From contig JAUJYN010000013.1 in NCBI GenBank assembly GCA_030737835.1, forward strand, positions 4,019,354 to 4,083,353: DNA of 64,000 nt. Reading direction: 5' to 3'. Shown here in pieces: positions 44,182 through 55,518 of this stretch (position 1 is its first letter; every line of letters starts with the position of its first letter). The translations under genes and the position numbers were made by a program. This DNA is from Acorus gramineus (taxonomy: Eukaryota > Streptophyta > Magnoliopsida > Acorales > Acoraceae). Under the pieces are notes generated by a model. The model was not told the origin of the DNA, did no database searches, and was given only the letters and a program-made list of their open reading frames with translations.

Positions 44182-47100
44182 TCACAAGCCCCTGGATCCA
44201 GGAGTCTTGATCCACTGCAACTGAAGTTCAATCTCGCCGCACTCCACGTTACGAAGTCTCAGAATGATGTCTTGGACAATCTTACCACCAACCCAGATGA
44301 TGGAGCTCTCTTCAGCTAGACAGTTCTGCCTGCTCGGCGCAAACTTCCTGATTATGGTACCACTGGGGACCTCTTCTAGGTGTTCCGAGTGCACCTTCAC
44401 CGCCTCCACGAATGGCTGGATTTCAAACTCTGCGTCGCCCATTCTGTCATCCAGGCTGAATGTGTCCTTGTCAAATACTTCCTACAATGAATTTGAACAG
44501 CAAAGGAGTGTGTGAATTGTGCTTGTTGGCTGTGCAATATTTCTTCCATATAGGGGGCAATCTTTTATATATTGAGATCAAGCATTATTTTTATTTATTA
44601 AATACGCATCAAAGATTTACCAACACGAGAGGTGGGATCTAACCAAGGTTGAATTTAATCAATAATTGTCAGTCCCTAATAGAGAATTGACATGTGAGAA
44701 CCTCTTGCACTAAACATGTGAAGTTGTATTTTTTGGCATTTATCAGTTCTCCAACTGACTAATGATCCAGCCCTGACTGGATCTCATTCCCAACACTACC
44801 AATGACGATACATTGGTTGTTACATCCAAAGATTCTTTTGGAGAGAATAATTACTGATGTCATTTGGTACAACTCTACATTGCATGAAGAGGTTATATAG
44901 CAACAGAACATCTAGCCACATAACCTAGTCTCTAGATAATTTCATAGCCCCCCGTTTGGATATTGAATAGTCCAGGGAATAAGTGAAAATAAAACAGAAT
45001 ATGTGTTTTTTGTTGTTTAGATGCAGGGAATACCAAGGATAAACTATGTTGAAATAATCTGGTATAAAGTGATATACCCCCGTTTGGAACAGGGATAGGT
45101 TTTATTCTATGGTATACATTTATCCAAGCATAAGTGAGTATAAATAAGGATAAAATAATTTTGTGTTTGGTTGTGTTTTGAATTATTCTCGTTGGTAAAC
45201 GTAAGAATAAATGTTTTGTTGTTTGGGTAAAATGTGAATAAAGTATGGATAAGAATTTATAAAAGGTAAAAAAGTAATGATAGTTGATTTGACAGGTGAT
45301 TTGTAAGAAGTGGTGACAGTTGATTTGACAGTGGGTCTACATATTCTTTGGGTGGAATAACCTAGGATAACTTTAATTCCAGGGGTTGATTGGAATCCAT
45401 ATACCACTTTATGAGGGTTTATTCTGACATACTTTATCATACTTTATCAGGGGTTATCCGGGGTAAACAAACACTTGAAAATTCTTATCCAGGGTTATCC
45501 GGGGTCTTATACCAGAAACAAACGGGGGCGTGCACATGGAGTCCAACCAACCTTTAATAGCATTAAAGTTATGACAGGTTATCCCACCTAAAGAATATGT
45601 GGGCATACTATCAAATTAATTGTCATCACCTCTAATAAATCACATATCAAATCAACTATCATTATTTTTTCACCTTTTATAAATTCTTATCCACAATTTA
45701 TTCACATTTTACACAAATAAAAAAATTTATTATTACGTTTTCCAATGAAAATAATTTAAAATGCAACCAACCAAACACAAAATCATTTTATCCTTATTTA
45801 TACTCACTTGTGCCAGAATAACTGTATACCTAATAACAAGTCATATTCTGTATCCAAACGGGGGCTTAGGGTACTGAAAACACTCAGTCATTCATAACCA
45901 TTCCTACAGTCCCCATCTTCCTCTAACCTAGTACATAACATGTTAAGCTAGTAAATAGTAGGTTAGGAAAATATAAAAATATATACATTCATTCAATTTA
46001 TTTGAATTTATATTTCAATTTTTTTTGATAAATATATGTATTTCATTAGACAAGTATGTTTCTTGAAAAACTGATTGAAAAAAGGACCGCAAGAATCACT
46101 GTCCCTAACATATCTGAATTTCCCAAGAGTTTATCAAAACAAATGGATCAACTGGACCTATAATGGTGGTTAAACTTCATGGACCATACTGAACAAAACA
46201 ACTTATCAGTTGGTTGAAAACCATGGGCTGATAGATTTTTATATAATTCATTAGGAAAATGTTACACTCAGTCCCATTTCCAATCCCAAATGCAGTCCGC
46301 CCATGTTTCATTTTTTTCTAAAAACCATATACCTCATCTAATGAGGTTTGTATTTCTATAAAAGGTGAAGTATAAAACTTCAATGAATTAATGGAAAATG
46401 TAAAAAATCTCTAGCAACGTATATACTTGGTTATAGTGAGTGGATGGGGCTAACGAGGTAAATGAAACTGCATTTGGGACTGTAAAGAGGACTAAGTATA
46501 ACAACGTTCAATTCATTAATAATGAAAATCCATGAAATGTTAGAAGATGATCCAAAGAGTTCAAATCACTAATCTTTAGTTTGTACACGACTTGCAACTT
46601 ATATAGCAAATATCTACACCTTTAATTAAACTAAATTTTACATGGACATAAAATAATTTTATATGTATTTAAACTAGATTTTACATGGACAAAAAATAAT
46701 GTAAATGATCCCTGAGACATAGCAAGGACCCTGTTCGTCTGTAGATTGATAGAACTTACTTAGGATTGGAGCTTATTATAACTGAGATTTTCATGGAGGA
46801 GTTTACAACCATAACCCTTTAGATAAACTTAATAAAAAAAAAGGATGTTTGAGAGAGATATATAGGTAAGAGGACTATTGTTAAACACAAATTTGAATAA
46901 TGATGATGTGCGAAATGAAGCAGCATTGACAAGCAATGGAGGGTCAAAGTCCTGCAAGGGGAGGTTTGAGTCCTAATAGGAGTTGATTGAATGTAATAGG
47001 AGTCCTGCAAGGGGAGGTTAGCAACTTTCCCCAGACACCCTCATTGAATTCAATCAATGCACACTATTATAAAAAGCAAGCCACTGCCTCTGAATAATAT

Positions 47101-50007
47101 TGGATGGATTGTCTAAAATTGGGTGTGTTTCTATCAAACCATTATTCATATTAATCAGATTCTGGTTAAAACATCAAGTTATGAGCATGAATGTCAAGAT
47201 CATGCAACACACACACACGCGCACACATGCATACACACACACACACACAAAAAGGAAAAAAAAGAATGTACATATTTATGCTTTTGTTCTCAATGAAGAG
47301 AAGCAAATTGGATGGTATGAGTGCATAATTATGAATTGAACTGGGTATTTAGGAATGTGTACATAGTTGAATGAGCATGATTATATTCTTTAGATGCAGG
47401 GGAACCCCTAGATGATTGATTGGATACTGAAATTCAAGGTGTCAATAATTGTGAAATTGTATATATTATGAATTGTTGGAAATTAAACTTAAACATGTTG
47501 ATATGCACCTTTGGTGAATATGATGGATGACTGAGAGAATGCTATACACCTCTATAAATTAATGAGATCAATAAACAAAATACTATAAATGCATTCATAT
47601 ATAATCTCTATGTAATCTGCTGCAATTTTACATGGTTTTTAGATTATGTTGACAATGATGAAGTTTGTATAGTCATGAACTTCATGCATTCATTTGACTT
47701 TCTAAGATTTATCTAAATGAATTTTTAATTTCAGGCATTTCTTACAAAGCACCTATACCTTTTATTTATCTTCTAATTTTCCTTATTTTTAAATCCAAAA
47801 TCAACCAGCTAACCAGATCTGTAACAAATCTGTATTGGCTGATATGAATGATGTGAAAAATACATTTCCTTGTCTGACCTGTACCAATACAAAAACCAAG
47901 ATTTATAAATGGTTTTGATAGGCATGATAAAACTTATTCTGACCATATGAACAAGTTATGAATATTACTATTCAATATTATCATGCTCAGCAAAGTCTAT
48001 AATAACAATCAAAGAACAAAAGGGCTTGAATAATAACAATTTTAGCACAATCAATGCCCATTCAAGTTCATAAATGTACAATCATATGAACTAGTTATGA
48101 ACATAACCATTTATATGATCGTACATAGAGTTGAGGTCCATGGTAACAAATCGCAGAATAAAGCATAATTGGTACATTTTCAGGATTCAAAGCATTATAT
48201 ATTTATATCGTTAAGAATTAACTACATTCATAAGATACAAATAATACCACTTTAGATATGCTAACTTTATATACTAGGATAATTGAGTCCATTTACCAAC
48301 CAAAAATAAATGCAGTGCTTTTGATCAAGTAGGAAATCAGAGAACAGGAAAAGATAACATACAAGTTTGACTGTCAAAGTAGGATCGGCAACTGAGAAAG
48401 TTAATTCTTCATCCCACTCAGGATTTAAATTCTTCTTCACAACATGAGTCTTCAATTTCTGTAAACAAAGTTCAGCAATAAAAGAAAGATGATAAACCAT
48501 GATACGAAGCAACTGAAAGCAAGTTTGGTACAAGATAATGGAAGAACAAGCTTGCATGTTTTTCTATGCTCAACTACACAGCAATCTAACTGTAACAAAA
48601 TAATAATTAGCATTGATTGTAAGTTTTAGGTTTGCATCAGCTTTTGAATCCTGTTACGCTGTAAATTTCTATTGAATGGTTTTCTTTTCTTCTTCTTTTT
48701 TTGGTGAAAAGGAACCCCAACATGAGTTGAGAAAAACCTGGATGCACATAATCACTCACAAACCCTGCACATTAGATAAGCCCAATAGGATTCAAGACCT
48801 ATGGGGAGCAAATTCATGGATGGCCAAAGAACCGACCCTATGTGAGTCACTGCTACACTATTTGTTTCCATGTAATTTTTTTTTTTTTCACTTTTAATTA
48901 CTTGGAATAAGCAAAAGGCAGAATTTCTGTTCAGCAAAATTCCATATTCAGTCATCGAGGAAAATGTAAAAGGGATTATGAAATCACCATTTTTATTGAG
49001 TTCGAATAAAATATCTATTGGATAGGTTGAGAAAACAAGATCCAACATAAAGGGGAAAAAAGAACAAAGAATTATATCTCAAATTGAGATGTAAAAGAGA
49101 GAATTCCATACAGAATTCCTATCATGCATCCACTCAAATAACATCGCGTGCAGAACAAGTATCAAATCATTCGACAAATGTAATATAACACATCTGAAAT
49201 AGATGATACTAAATACCTAGATGTCGATTGTAAAACATATAAATGAAGAGATACGAAGTAGACATCAGTCAAGCTGATCTGTTCCCTAGAATTTCCAAAA
49301 GTGAGCCAGGGATTTATTCCATCTCCAAGTGTTTTTATGATTTGTATCAACATCAACATGTACATGCATAATTCCATCATAACAAAGATCACGACATCCC
49401 CATAGATCTCAAGTTCGAATCTCCCGGGTTTATCTGATGCATTGGTTTTGTGAGTGATTCTGTGCATCCGTGGTTTCCCCAACTAATATTGGGGTTTCTC
49501 AAAACCCCAAAAAAATAATAAGAATTGAAGATATCTCAGTAGAGTAAAATCCATTTCAGATAATGAACCATACATGCAAAACAACAAGAAAAAAAAACCC
49601 ATAAACAATAACCAAGAAAAAAAAAAAAACAGCCCAAAAAACTAATCCATCAAAAAGAGAAGGCATATAAAGATTCATTTACAAAGAACAAAAAACAATA
49701 TAACCCGAAATTGCAGACAAACAATTAAACAAACAAAAGACAAAAAATTGCATGACAAATCTCCCAAACCACGAAAAATCAAAATCCAACAGCACCACCT
49801 CCACTGGTCCTAGACAAGCATTCAAAGGCAAGTACCCATGACAAAAAAAAAAAAACAGAGCACCCAGAGAGAGAGAGAGAGAGAGAGAAGGCTCACTTGC
49901 TTTCCCATCCTAAGAACAACATAAGGATCACTGCTTTTGAGGTCACGAACGGCCAGGTTCACACCTCTGATCACCCGAACCCTCAGAAGCCCCAAAAGGT
50001 GTTCCAT
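44182..50007 (-). CDS. C2-domain ABA-related (CAR) protein, gene A
   Basis: Three exons on the minus strand: 49897-50007 (37 codons), 48363-48458 (32 codons) and 44182-44481 (99 codons plus TGA). All introns are GT-AG and phase 0, giving 168 residues, a normal length for CAR proteins. The N-terminus MEHLLGLLRVRVIRGVNLAV is the first C2 strand. Calcium-loop aspartates are visible at D22 and D27 (RDLKSSDPYV), and at D73, D75, D80 and D81 (EVFDKDTFSLDD). The plant-specific CAR insert SGTTIIRK-like region and 'NCLAEESSIIW' follow, then a C-terminal LRNVECGEIELQLQWI strand. CAR proteins bind membrane phospholipids with calcium and recruit PYR/PYL ABA receptors. Intron 2 is 3.9 kb, swollen by small transposons. 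It is paralogous to the gene at 59602-63449. A TRIM lies just downstream and a hAT upstream. Confidence 0.93.
44947..45865. mobile_element. Nested TIR elements in CAR A intron 2 (CCCCCGTTTGG ends)
   Basis: The outer ends GCCCCCCGTTTGGATA and, reversed, GCCCCCGTTTGGATACA define a 919-bp block. A second pair of similar ends (CCCCCGTTTGGAACAG at 45077 and its partner at 45529) lies inside. Arms 45115-45365 and 45575-45815 are inverted copies of each other. The picture is one element inserted in a relative, in opposite orientation. CAR gene B lacks it at the matching intron position. Confidence 0.7.
45897..46108. mobile_element. Small MITE-like repeat, related to 34979-35182
   Basis: Shares 'CTTCCTCTAACCTAGTA' and 'TTCAATTTATTTGAATTTA' with the PP2C-intron copy. 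About 210 bp with AT-rich centre. Confidence 0.5.
46261..46502. mobile_element. 242-bp MITE (GTTACACTCAGTCC ends)
   Basis: The left end GTTACACTCAGTCCCATTTC and the reverse complement of the right end GTTATACTTAGTCCTCTTTA form inverted repeats followed by a shared CCCAAATGCAG block on both sides. Same length as the copy at 39625-39866. Inserted in CAR A intron 2. Confidence 0.78.
47206..47249. repeat. (CA)n microsatellite, interrupted
   Basis: CA repeats broken by CG and TG steps, in CAR A intron 2. Confidence 0.9.
49393..49512 (+). repeat. Possible tRNA-derived SINE in CAR A intron 1
   Basis: AGTTCGAATCT (near 49412) resembles a Pol III box B, followed by 'GTGAGTGATTCTGTGCATCC' and an 'ACTAATATTGGGGTTTC' end. 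An inverted, diverged copy lies at 48710-48830 in the same intron. CAR B lacks this block at the matching place, which supports insertion. The family is not identified. Confidence 0.45.
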
Positions 50008-50305
50008 TTTTTTTTCCCTCAACTGGTCACAATGACAAGAAAAGTCTTAAATAGAAGAAGAAGAAGAAGGTGGAGGAGGAGGAGGAAATGAAGAATCCAA
50101 TGTTATTGTTGACAAGCGAACAATGGTTTTCTGTTGAAAAATCCATACATAATTCACGGCAATAAATAAGGGCAACAATGAAAACAAAAAACGTACTCTG
50201 TCTCTGTTTTTTTCTTTCTTTCTTTCTTTGCTGGGACGGCATTGGACGAATGAGTGACGACACGACTTCCGAGAATGCTCATGCACTCACAACACGCGGC
50301 AACGT

Positions 50306-50315
50306 TAATATATAG
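50306..50315 (-). promoter_or_regulatory. Candidate TATA box of CAR gene A
   Basis: On the minus strand CTATATATTA lies about 300 bp upstream of the CAR A start codon. This leaves a leader that includes pyrimidine- and GAA-rich runs. No other strong TATA box is nearer. Confidence 0.4.
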
Positions 50316-50672
50316 ATTCAAAGGATACGATTACTTTTCAGTACCTTATCAAAATAAATCTAAATAGTTTATTAACTTAAATAATTTAATAAAAAAATTA
50401 AATAATTTATTTATACATCTATAGGATAATAATAAATAATATATTTTTTAAATCTAAAGACTTAAATTATAATAAAAAAAATAAATGGTTGATCACTCAA
50501 TCATATATTTTATAAAGATTAAAAAATAAAATTGTCTTTTTTCTTTCAGCGTACCCGTTCAGTCAATTTTTTTTTTTTCTTTTTGGTTGACTTCTTGCAT
50601 TCTTTTGTCTTTTGTTTTTTTTTTTTTTTTTTTTTTTGGAGCTCTGTGCAGTCTGGTCGGAAGGGTCACGAT

Positions 50673-51475
50673 TAGGCCTGTCAACGGGTCGGGTCCAGAC
50701 CCGGACCTGATCCGATTCAGACCCGATTATACGTGTAATATACCTGACCCGATTTGGACCCGACCCGAGTTGGACCCGACCTGGCGGACCCAAACAAACA
50801 AACGGGTCGGGTCCGGGTCCACCCCGCCCAGACCCGTTGGACCCGACTGTTTTTTTTAATATATGCTCATATATTATAAGACCATTAGTATTAGTTGATA
50901 CATAATTTTATTTCTTACTTAACTTATTTTTGTATCTACAAGTTCATAAATCATAATCATAACAAACTTATAAATCGGTTTGTTTTGGACAATTAACTTA
51001 TTAGCTTTTGAATTTGTATGATTAATTAGTTTGTTGCATGATTTATGTTTATTATTTAGGTTAATATGTTAGTGTTTATTGTTTTGAATGTTGTTTAGGT
51101 TAATATTGTTTTTTATGTTAGTGATTATTGTTTTGGATGTTGTTTAATAATTCATTTACTTCTTTTGAATTGTATAAAATTATATTCAAACATAGTCTCA
51201 TTAACAATAATGTTTTATTACAAAAAATTTCAAATAGAATGATAAGGCAAACAAATACATGAGCTCTTCTCTCTTTTTTTTTTTTTTTTTTTTTTACCCA
51301 ACCATCCGGGTCGGGTCGGACCCGGACCCGACCCGGGTCCGACGGGTCCCGGTCCAGGTCCACATTTCCCCGGACCCGCCGGGTCCTGGGTTGGACCCGG
51401 ACCCGTCGGGTCCTGTCACGGGTCGGGTCCGGGTCCACCCCGACCCGACCCGGACCCGACCCGTTGACAGGCCTA
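50673..51475. mobile_element. Non-autonomous hAT element with GGGTCC-rich ends, copy 2 (803 bp)
   Basis: The same TAGGCCTGTCAACGGGTCGG ends and GACCCG-packed subterminal regions as 24663-25473, and nearly the same AT-rich centre. Flanks GTCACGAT and GTCACAGAT fit an 8-bp duplication with a 1-bp indel. It lies about 0.7 kb upstream of the CAR A start codon. Confidence 0.88.
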
Positions 51476-51483
51476 GTCACAGA

Positions 51484-52196
51484 TGACAATTGGAATGGGT
51501 TTTATCGGTAATCTGATCCGATTCGTTCTTATAGGGATAAATTTGAATTTCGTGTTTTTTAAACCTACCTCAACCCATCTCGGTCCATGTAATACATGGG
51601 TTGAATTTGAATTTTATGTTTAAAAACCGATCTAATCTGCTAACCCGATCTATATTCATATAAAGTTTATGAATTATAAATAAAAATTATTTTTCATATA
51701 ATTAAAAGTTAAAACTTGATTATTATTATTGTTTTTTTTCTTTCTTCCATCCATTTATTCACATTTGTCTTATAAACAACTCAAAATACACGTCCCTTCG
51801 ATCAATCAATCATATGTCACCTCAAAAATAAAGATTTTGTTTATTATTTACAAGATTTTATTTTTTCATATTCTTTTATATATTATGAGATTTTAATATT
51901 TTTATATAACTTAAAATATTTGAAATTGTTATATGAATGTAATTCGCGTTCATATAAAAAATAATTTCATTTGTTATATAATTTTTTTAAATATATTAAC
52001 TCACTTTAAATGAGGTGGGTGGGGCGAGTATGGATTTCAAGATGTAAAACCCAAGGTGAAATGGGATGGATATAGATTTCAAAATGTAAAACTCAAGGTG
52101 GAGTGGGGCGGGTAATGAGTCTAACATTGGAGAGACAAGTTAGATTTGGATTATATTAAACCTGACTCCTACTCGACCCATTGCGGGTTTTTTTTA
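51484..52196. other. Decayed segment with ACCCG/GGTGGG words, probable old hAT-like remnant
   Basis: Degenerate words such as AACCCATCTCGG, GAGGTGGGTGGGGCG and CGACCCATTGCGGGTTT at both sides of an AT-rich centre recall the hAT elements above. The ends are too worn to define. Similar ACCCGTGG...ACGGGT words recur at 53630-53770. No gene is seen. Confidence 0.4.
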
Positions 52197-52496
52197 TGGA
52201 AAAATGCAAATAATCCCCTGTAAATTGTTTGAAATCTATATAACCCCCTGACTTTTCCTAAAGTCCATATACCCCCTAAAAACACATATATAAATCCAAA
52301 TAGCCCACTGAGTTAAATTTTCATCGACAGATTATGATTATTCTATGAATATTTTGTGTTTTGGATCAATTCTAGCATTGAAATATATGTTTTTCAAATC
52401 AGTAAAAAAGATGGTGTTAACCCTCACATAACACAACATTCATGCCCTTTTTTTGTGTTGTGGTTCCCCTTTTTGAAACCCTAACATGTCCCCTCA
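52197..52496. other. Left end of a MULE-like element (unpaired)
   Basis: GGAAAAATGCAAATAATCCC followed by 'ATATAACCCCCTGA' resembles the terminal repeat of the element at 57390-57814. I found no matching right end nearby. Confidence 0.4.
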
Positions 52497-52970
52497 TGTT
52501 GAGATTATGTCCCGATTCGATGTATCACATCGGATGGCCAAGATGAAACCATATTAGAGTGGGCACCTATTTGATTGAATATTAATTAAGATTTGATCTT
52601 AATTAATATTTAAAGTGAATCTCCTAAAATAGAAAACAATATTTGTTTGTTAATCAGGAGATTATTTGGAGAGGAAGTTATTTATCTCTATAAATATTCT
52701 CTAGGGTTTCATGGCAAGACTTGGCAAGACATTATACAATGAAGATATCCTAAGAGAATGTTGAGAGGGTTCTAAGAGAAGGTAACTTCATGGGAGAGTT
52801 TATGAGTCCCTTAATGTATCTCAACTATGAAAGTGGATTATTTATTTTTTGTCCCGTAGATGTAGGCCTAGGTCGAACCACTTATATTTTGCGTTCTTCG
52901 TGTGATGTGATGTTTTGTTTTTGTGTTCGATCTCAGGTTTATTGTTAGCTTCCGAAATAACCTTCCAACA
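52497..52970 (+). mobile_element. LTR (474 bp), probably solo
   Basis: Starts TGTTGAGATTATG and ends CCTTCCAACA. A clear TATA box (CTATAAATATTC, near 52706) sets plus orientation. It contains a GGTCGAACCAC block like that in the LTR at 3324. The next bases are a run of about 14 C, not a primer site. No second LTR or retroelement gene was seen. The clade is not certain (Copia-like by its conserved block). Confidence 0.65.
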
Positions 52971-52984
52971 CCCCCCCCCCCCCT

Positions 52985-53360
52985 AATCGAATAGTCTTTG
53001 CCATTTTCAAATACATATCGAGGGTTACAAGGTACAAGAGTCAACCGTAGATGGAGGAAGGGATGGGGCCGAACAATGAGTTTCTGGAGAGGTCGAGATA
53101 GGTCATAGAGGGGAGCTGGAGGCGGATGACACGGTTCTCGCGGTCGTTCTTGCAGGAGACGTTGGAGGAGCATATGAATCCCACTCTCGTGTTGTTGAAG
53201 TTCTACGATGAAAGCCTCCCCTGGGGATCTGTTAGGGATTCTTGAACCCCTCGTAGACACTTCATGTCGTCTTCTACGGTTGCTGAAGAAGAAGGTTTGA
53301 TCATTATCATCACTAAAAGGCAGAGATGGAAAAGCAGATCAGGGGAGGCCCTCAATGGGT
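52985..53360 (-). pseudogene. BIR1/BIR2-type LRR receptor kinase gene fragment
   Basis: Minus-strand translation gives SSSATVEDDMKCLRGVQESL, then TDPQGRLSS, NFNNT-VGFIC, NDRENRVIRLQLPSM, YLDLSRNSLFGPIPSSIYG and LLYLVTLDM. This is the mature N-terminus and first LRRs of BIR-type (BAK1-interacting) receptor kinases, pseudokinase regulators of immunity. Relative to the family it lacks short segments (a few residues after FIC and about 20 between the first LRR pieces) and carries in-frame stops in place of conserved Trp. There is no transmembrane or kinase part. No intron is evident. It lies antisense to, and directly after, an LTR and a C-run, so it looks like a gene piece carried by a mobile element. 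Confidence 0.75.
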
Positions 53361-54430
53361 TCCCATTGTAAAAGGTGAAGACATGAGTATTTTAGTAAAA
53401 GTGCACATGGGGGTATATTAAATAGTAGTTTCGTAACAAAAAAAAAAAAAAACCATTTTCAAATGCGAATAAAATAGTTTCTGTTATCAATAATAAACGT
53501 AATTCTTGAATTAAAAGAAAAGCAACTTACATGAATATTTGGTCAAACCACATGTTAAAAAACAGCTTTATTGTTAAAATTACTTTTTAATATGTGTTTT
53601 CAAACGCTACCTAAATGAGATGGGACATGATGTGTTTGAGTCCTTTAAAAACCCGTGGAAACGGGTTTGAGGTGGAATAATCAAACTCGTCACGGGTTTG
53701 GGATAAATTTGAGACATAGTTTTATTAGCGGATTTGAGATTGAGATTAACCAAACCCGTCTTAACTTGCCCCATTTGAGACATTATGTTGAGATATATAT
53801 CTCATTAATTTTTTTTTTAACATTTATTAAATTTAGATCCCAAAAAAATAAAATATATTTTTTATCAAAATATATATCTCATTAATTAATATTTACTATT
53901 TAAAAAAAATTAAAATATATATCTCATTAATTAATATTTACTATTTAAAAAAAATTAAAATATATGTGGATTGTCCATTGAATTCACTGTGAGATTGTTT
54001 ATAATATTATTTTGATTTTTTTTTTTTGTGTGTTCGCACACTCCGCATAAGTAAGGTGTTTTGGGTTGACAAATTGACAAAGAAAAACAAACAAGAAAAA
54101 AAATATTAGACTCAACTATGTTTCTTGTCTCGGATGCCATCTAAACTTTTTTTTTTTTTTAGAAAATAGTATTCACTATCGATTGATTTACGTATTTTTG
54201 TAAAAATGATAAGGTATATATATTCTAATAGATTGAATGAATATAATTATAAAAAATATGAATTTTTTTAACAATATAAATATCTTGAGTGCAGGTTACC
54301 AACAATGTATATAACACTATAAATGTGAATGTAAAATAAATTAACTCGAACAATGCTCATTTTACAATCACATAAACTTTGTTAGCCATTTGCACACACC
54401 AAGAGGTATGTATCTCGTTAAATATTTTTT
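53361..54430. other. Spacer, AT-rich
   Basis: No gene. A poly-A run at about 53438-53451. A 53-bp AT-rich unit (ATATATCTCATTAATTAATA...) repeats at about 53870-53960. Confidence 0.6.
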
Positions 54431-55518
54431 GAAGAAATTGTTCAAATACCCCTTGACTAAGAATCTAATTTATTTTTCTACCCCCGGACTTTTTTTTATT
54501 TTTTATTTATCCATGAAATCTGGTCTTTTTTTTTGTCCCTAGACCAGTGCCACCTCATTTTTTATACTTAAACCACCCCCATCTATAAATTAGTATTACA
54601 TTTATGTAATTGATCGTTACATTTTTGTAATCAGTCATTACATTTTTGTAATTTACATGTCCTTAGTTTAGTTCTATGTATGATATTACATATTTGTTGT
54701 GTAAATTATAGTTTTTGTAATTTCTGTTGTAATTGTTATAAGAATAATAGAAAATATTACATTTCTATTATGTAAATAGTAGATTATGTCATTGAGCATC
54801 ACATTGGTAGTTTTTGTTGTAGTTGTTATGTAAATATTAATTTCAATAATTGTTAAGTACATAGATCAATAAGTAATTTTATTAAAATATTACAATTGTT
54901 CATAAATTTTCAGTTCAGATTCATGCTATTACTAATTTTGTTCATATTGCTAAATAAAAATTTATTTAAGTGTTTGATTGTTGTATTTTTGATATAGCTT
55001 GAAAAACCCGTTCTTCGTTATGAAGTACATTGAATGTCTAGTTCGATAATCTTGTTTCATTTTACCCAAGAGGACATGAAGAGGATTAAGGGGGAGATAA
55101 CAATTAATCATTAAGATTTGAAGAAAACGTCGTAATTCAAACAATTGATGTATCTATTTTAACGAAACTTTGAGATTGTATCTATAACAATTTTGTGTAC
55201 ACTGAATGTATTTACAGATGATAATATAATGACATTGAGAATGTATATATGACCATTTTGTGTATAAACATCTTTGCGTACTTTAATATTTTTGTAGATA
55301 ACTATTAAATATCTGTAACTATGTGTATAATTTCTGTATGTATCACATTATATTTCTGTATTTCTATAACTCTGTCTATAATGGATAGTTTGGGTATTAT
55401 GAAAATTCAAAAGAAAAAAAAAAGATCAGATTTCAGGGGTAAATAAAAAATTAAAAAAAATTCAGGGGTAGAAAAGCAAATTTGATCCCTAGTCAAGGGG
55501 TATCTGAACAATTCTCCC
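54431..55518. mobile_element. MULE-like element with TIRs over 80 bp
   Basis: The left end GAAGAAATTGTTCAAATACC and the reverse complement of the right end GGGAGAATTGTTCAGATACC continue as inverted repeats (CCTTGACTA, TTTTCTACCCC, TTTTATTTA) for more than 80 bp. Ends are close to those of the MULE at 38651. The interior has many TTACATTT/TGTAAT words (54590-54800) and no transposase. Target duplication is not convincing. Confidence 0.8.

Noticed and set aside
52197-53430. A complete Pack-MULE carrying the BIR fragment
   Set aside because: The left end looks MULE-like, but no matching right inverted repeat or 9-bp duplication was found, so the carrier element is left open.
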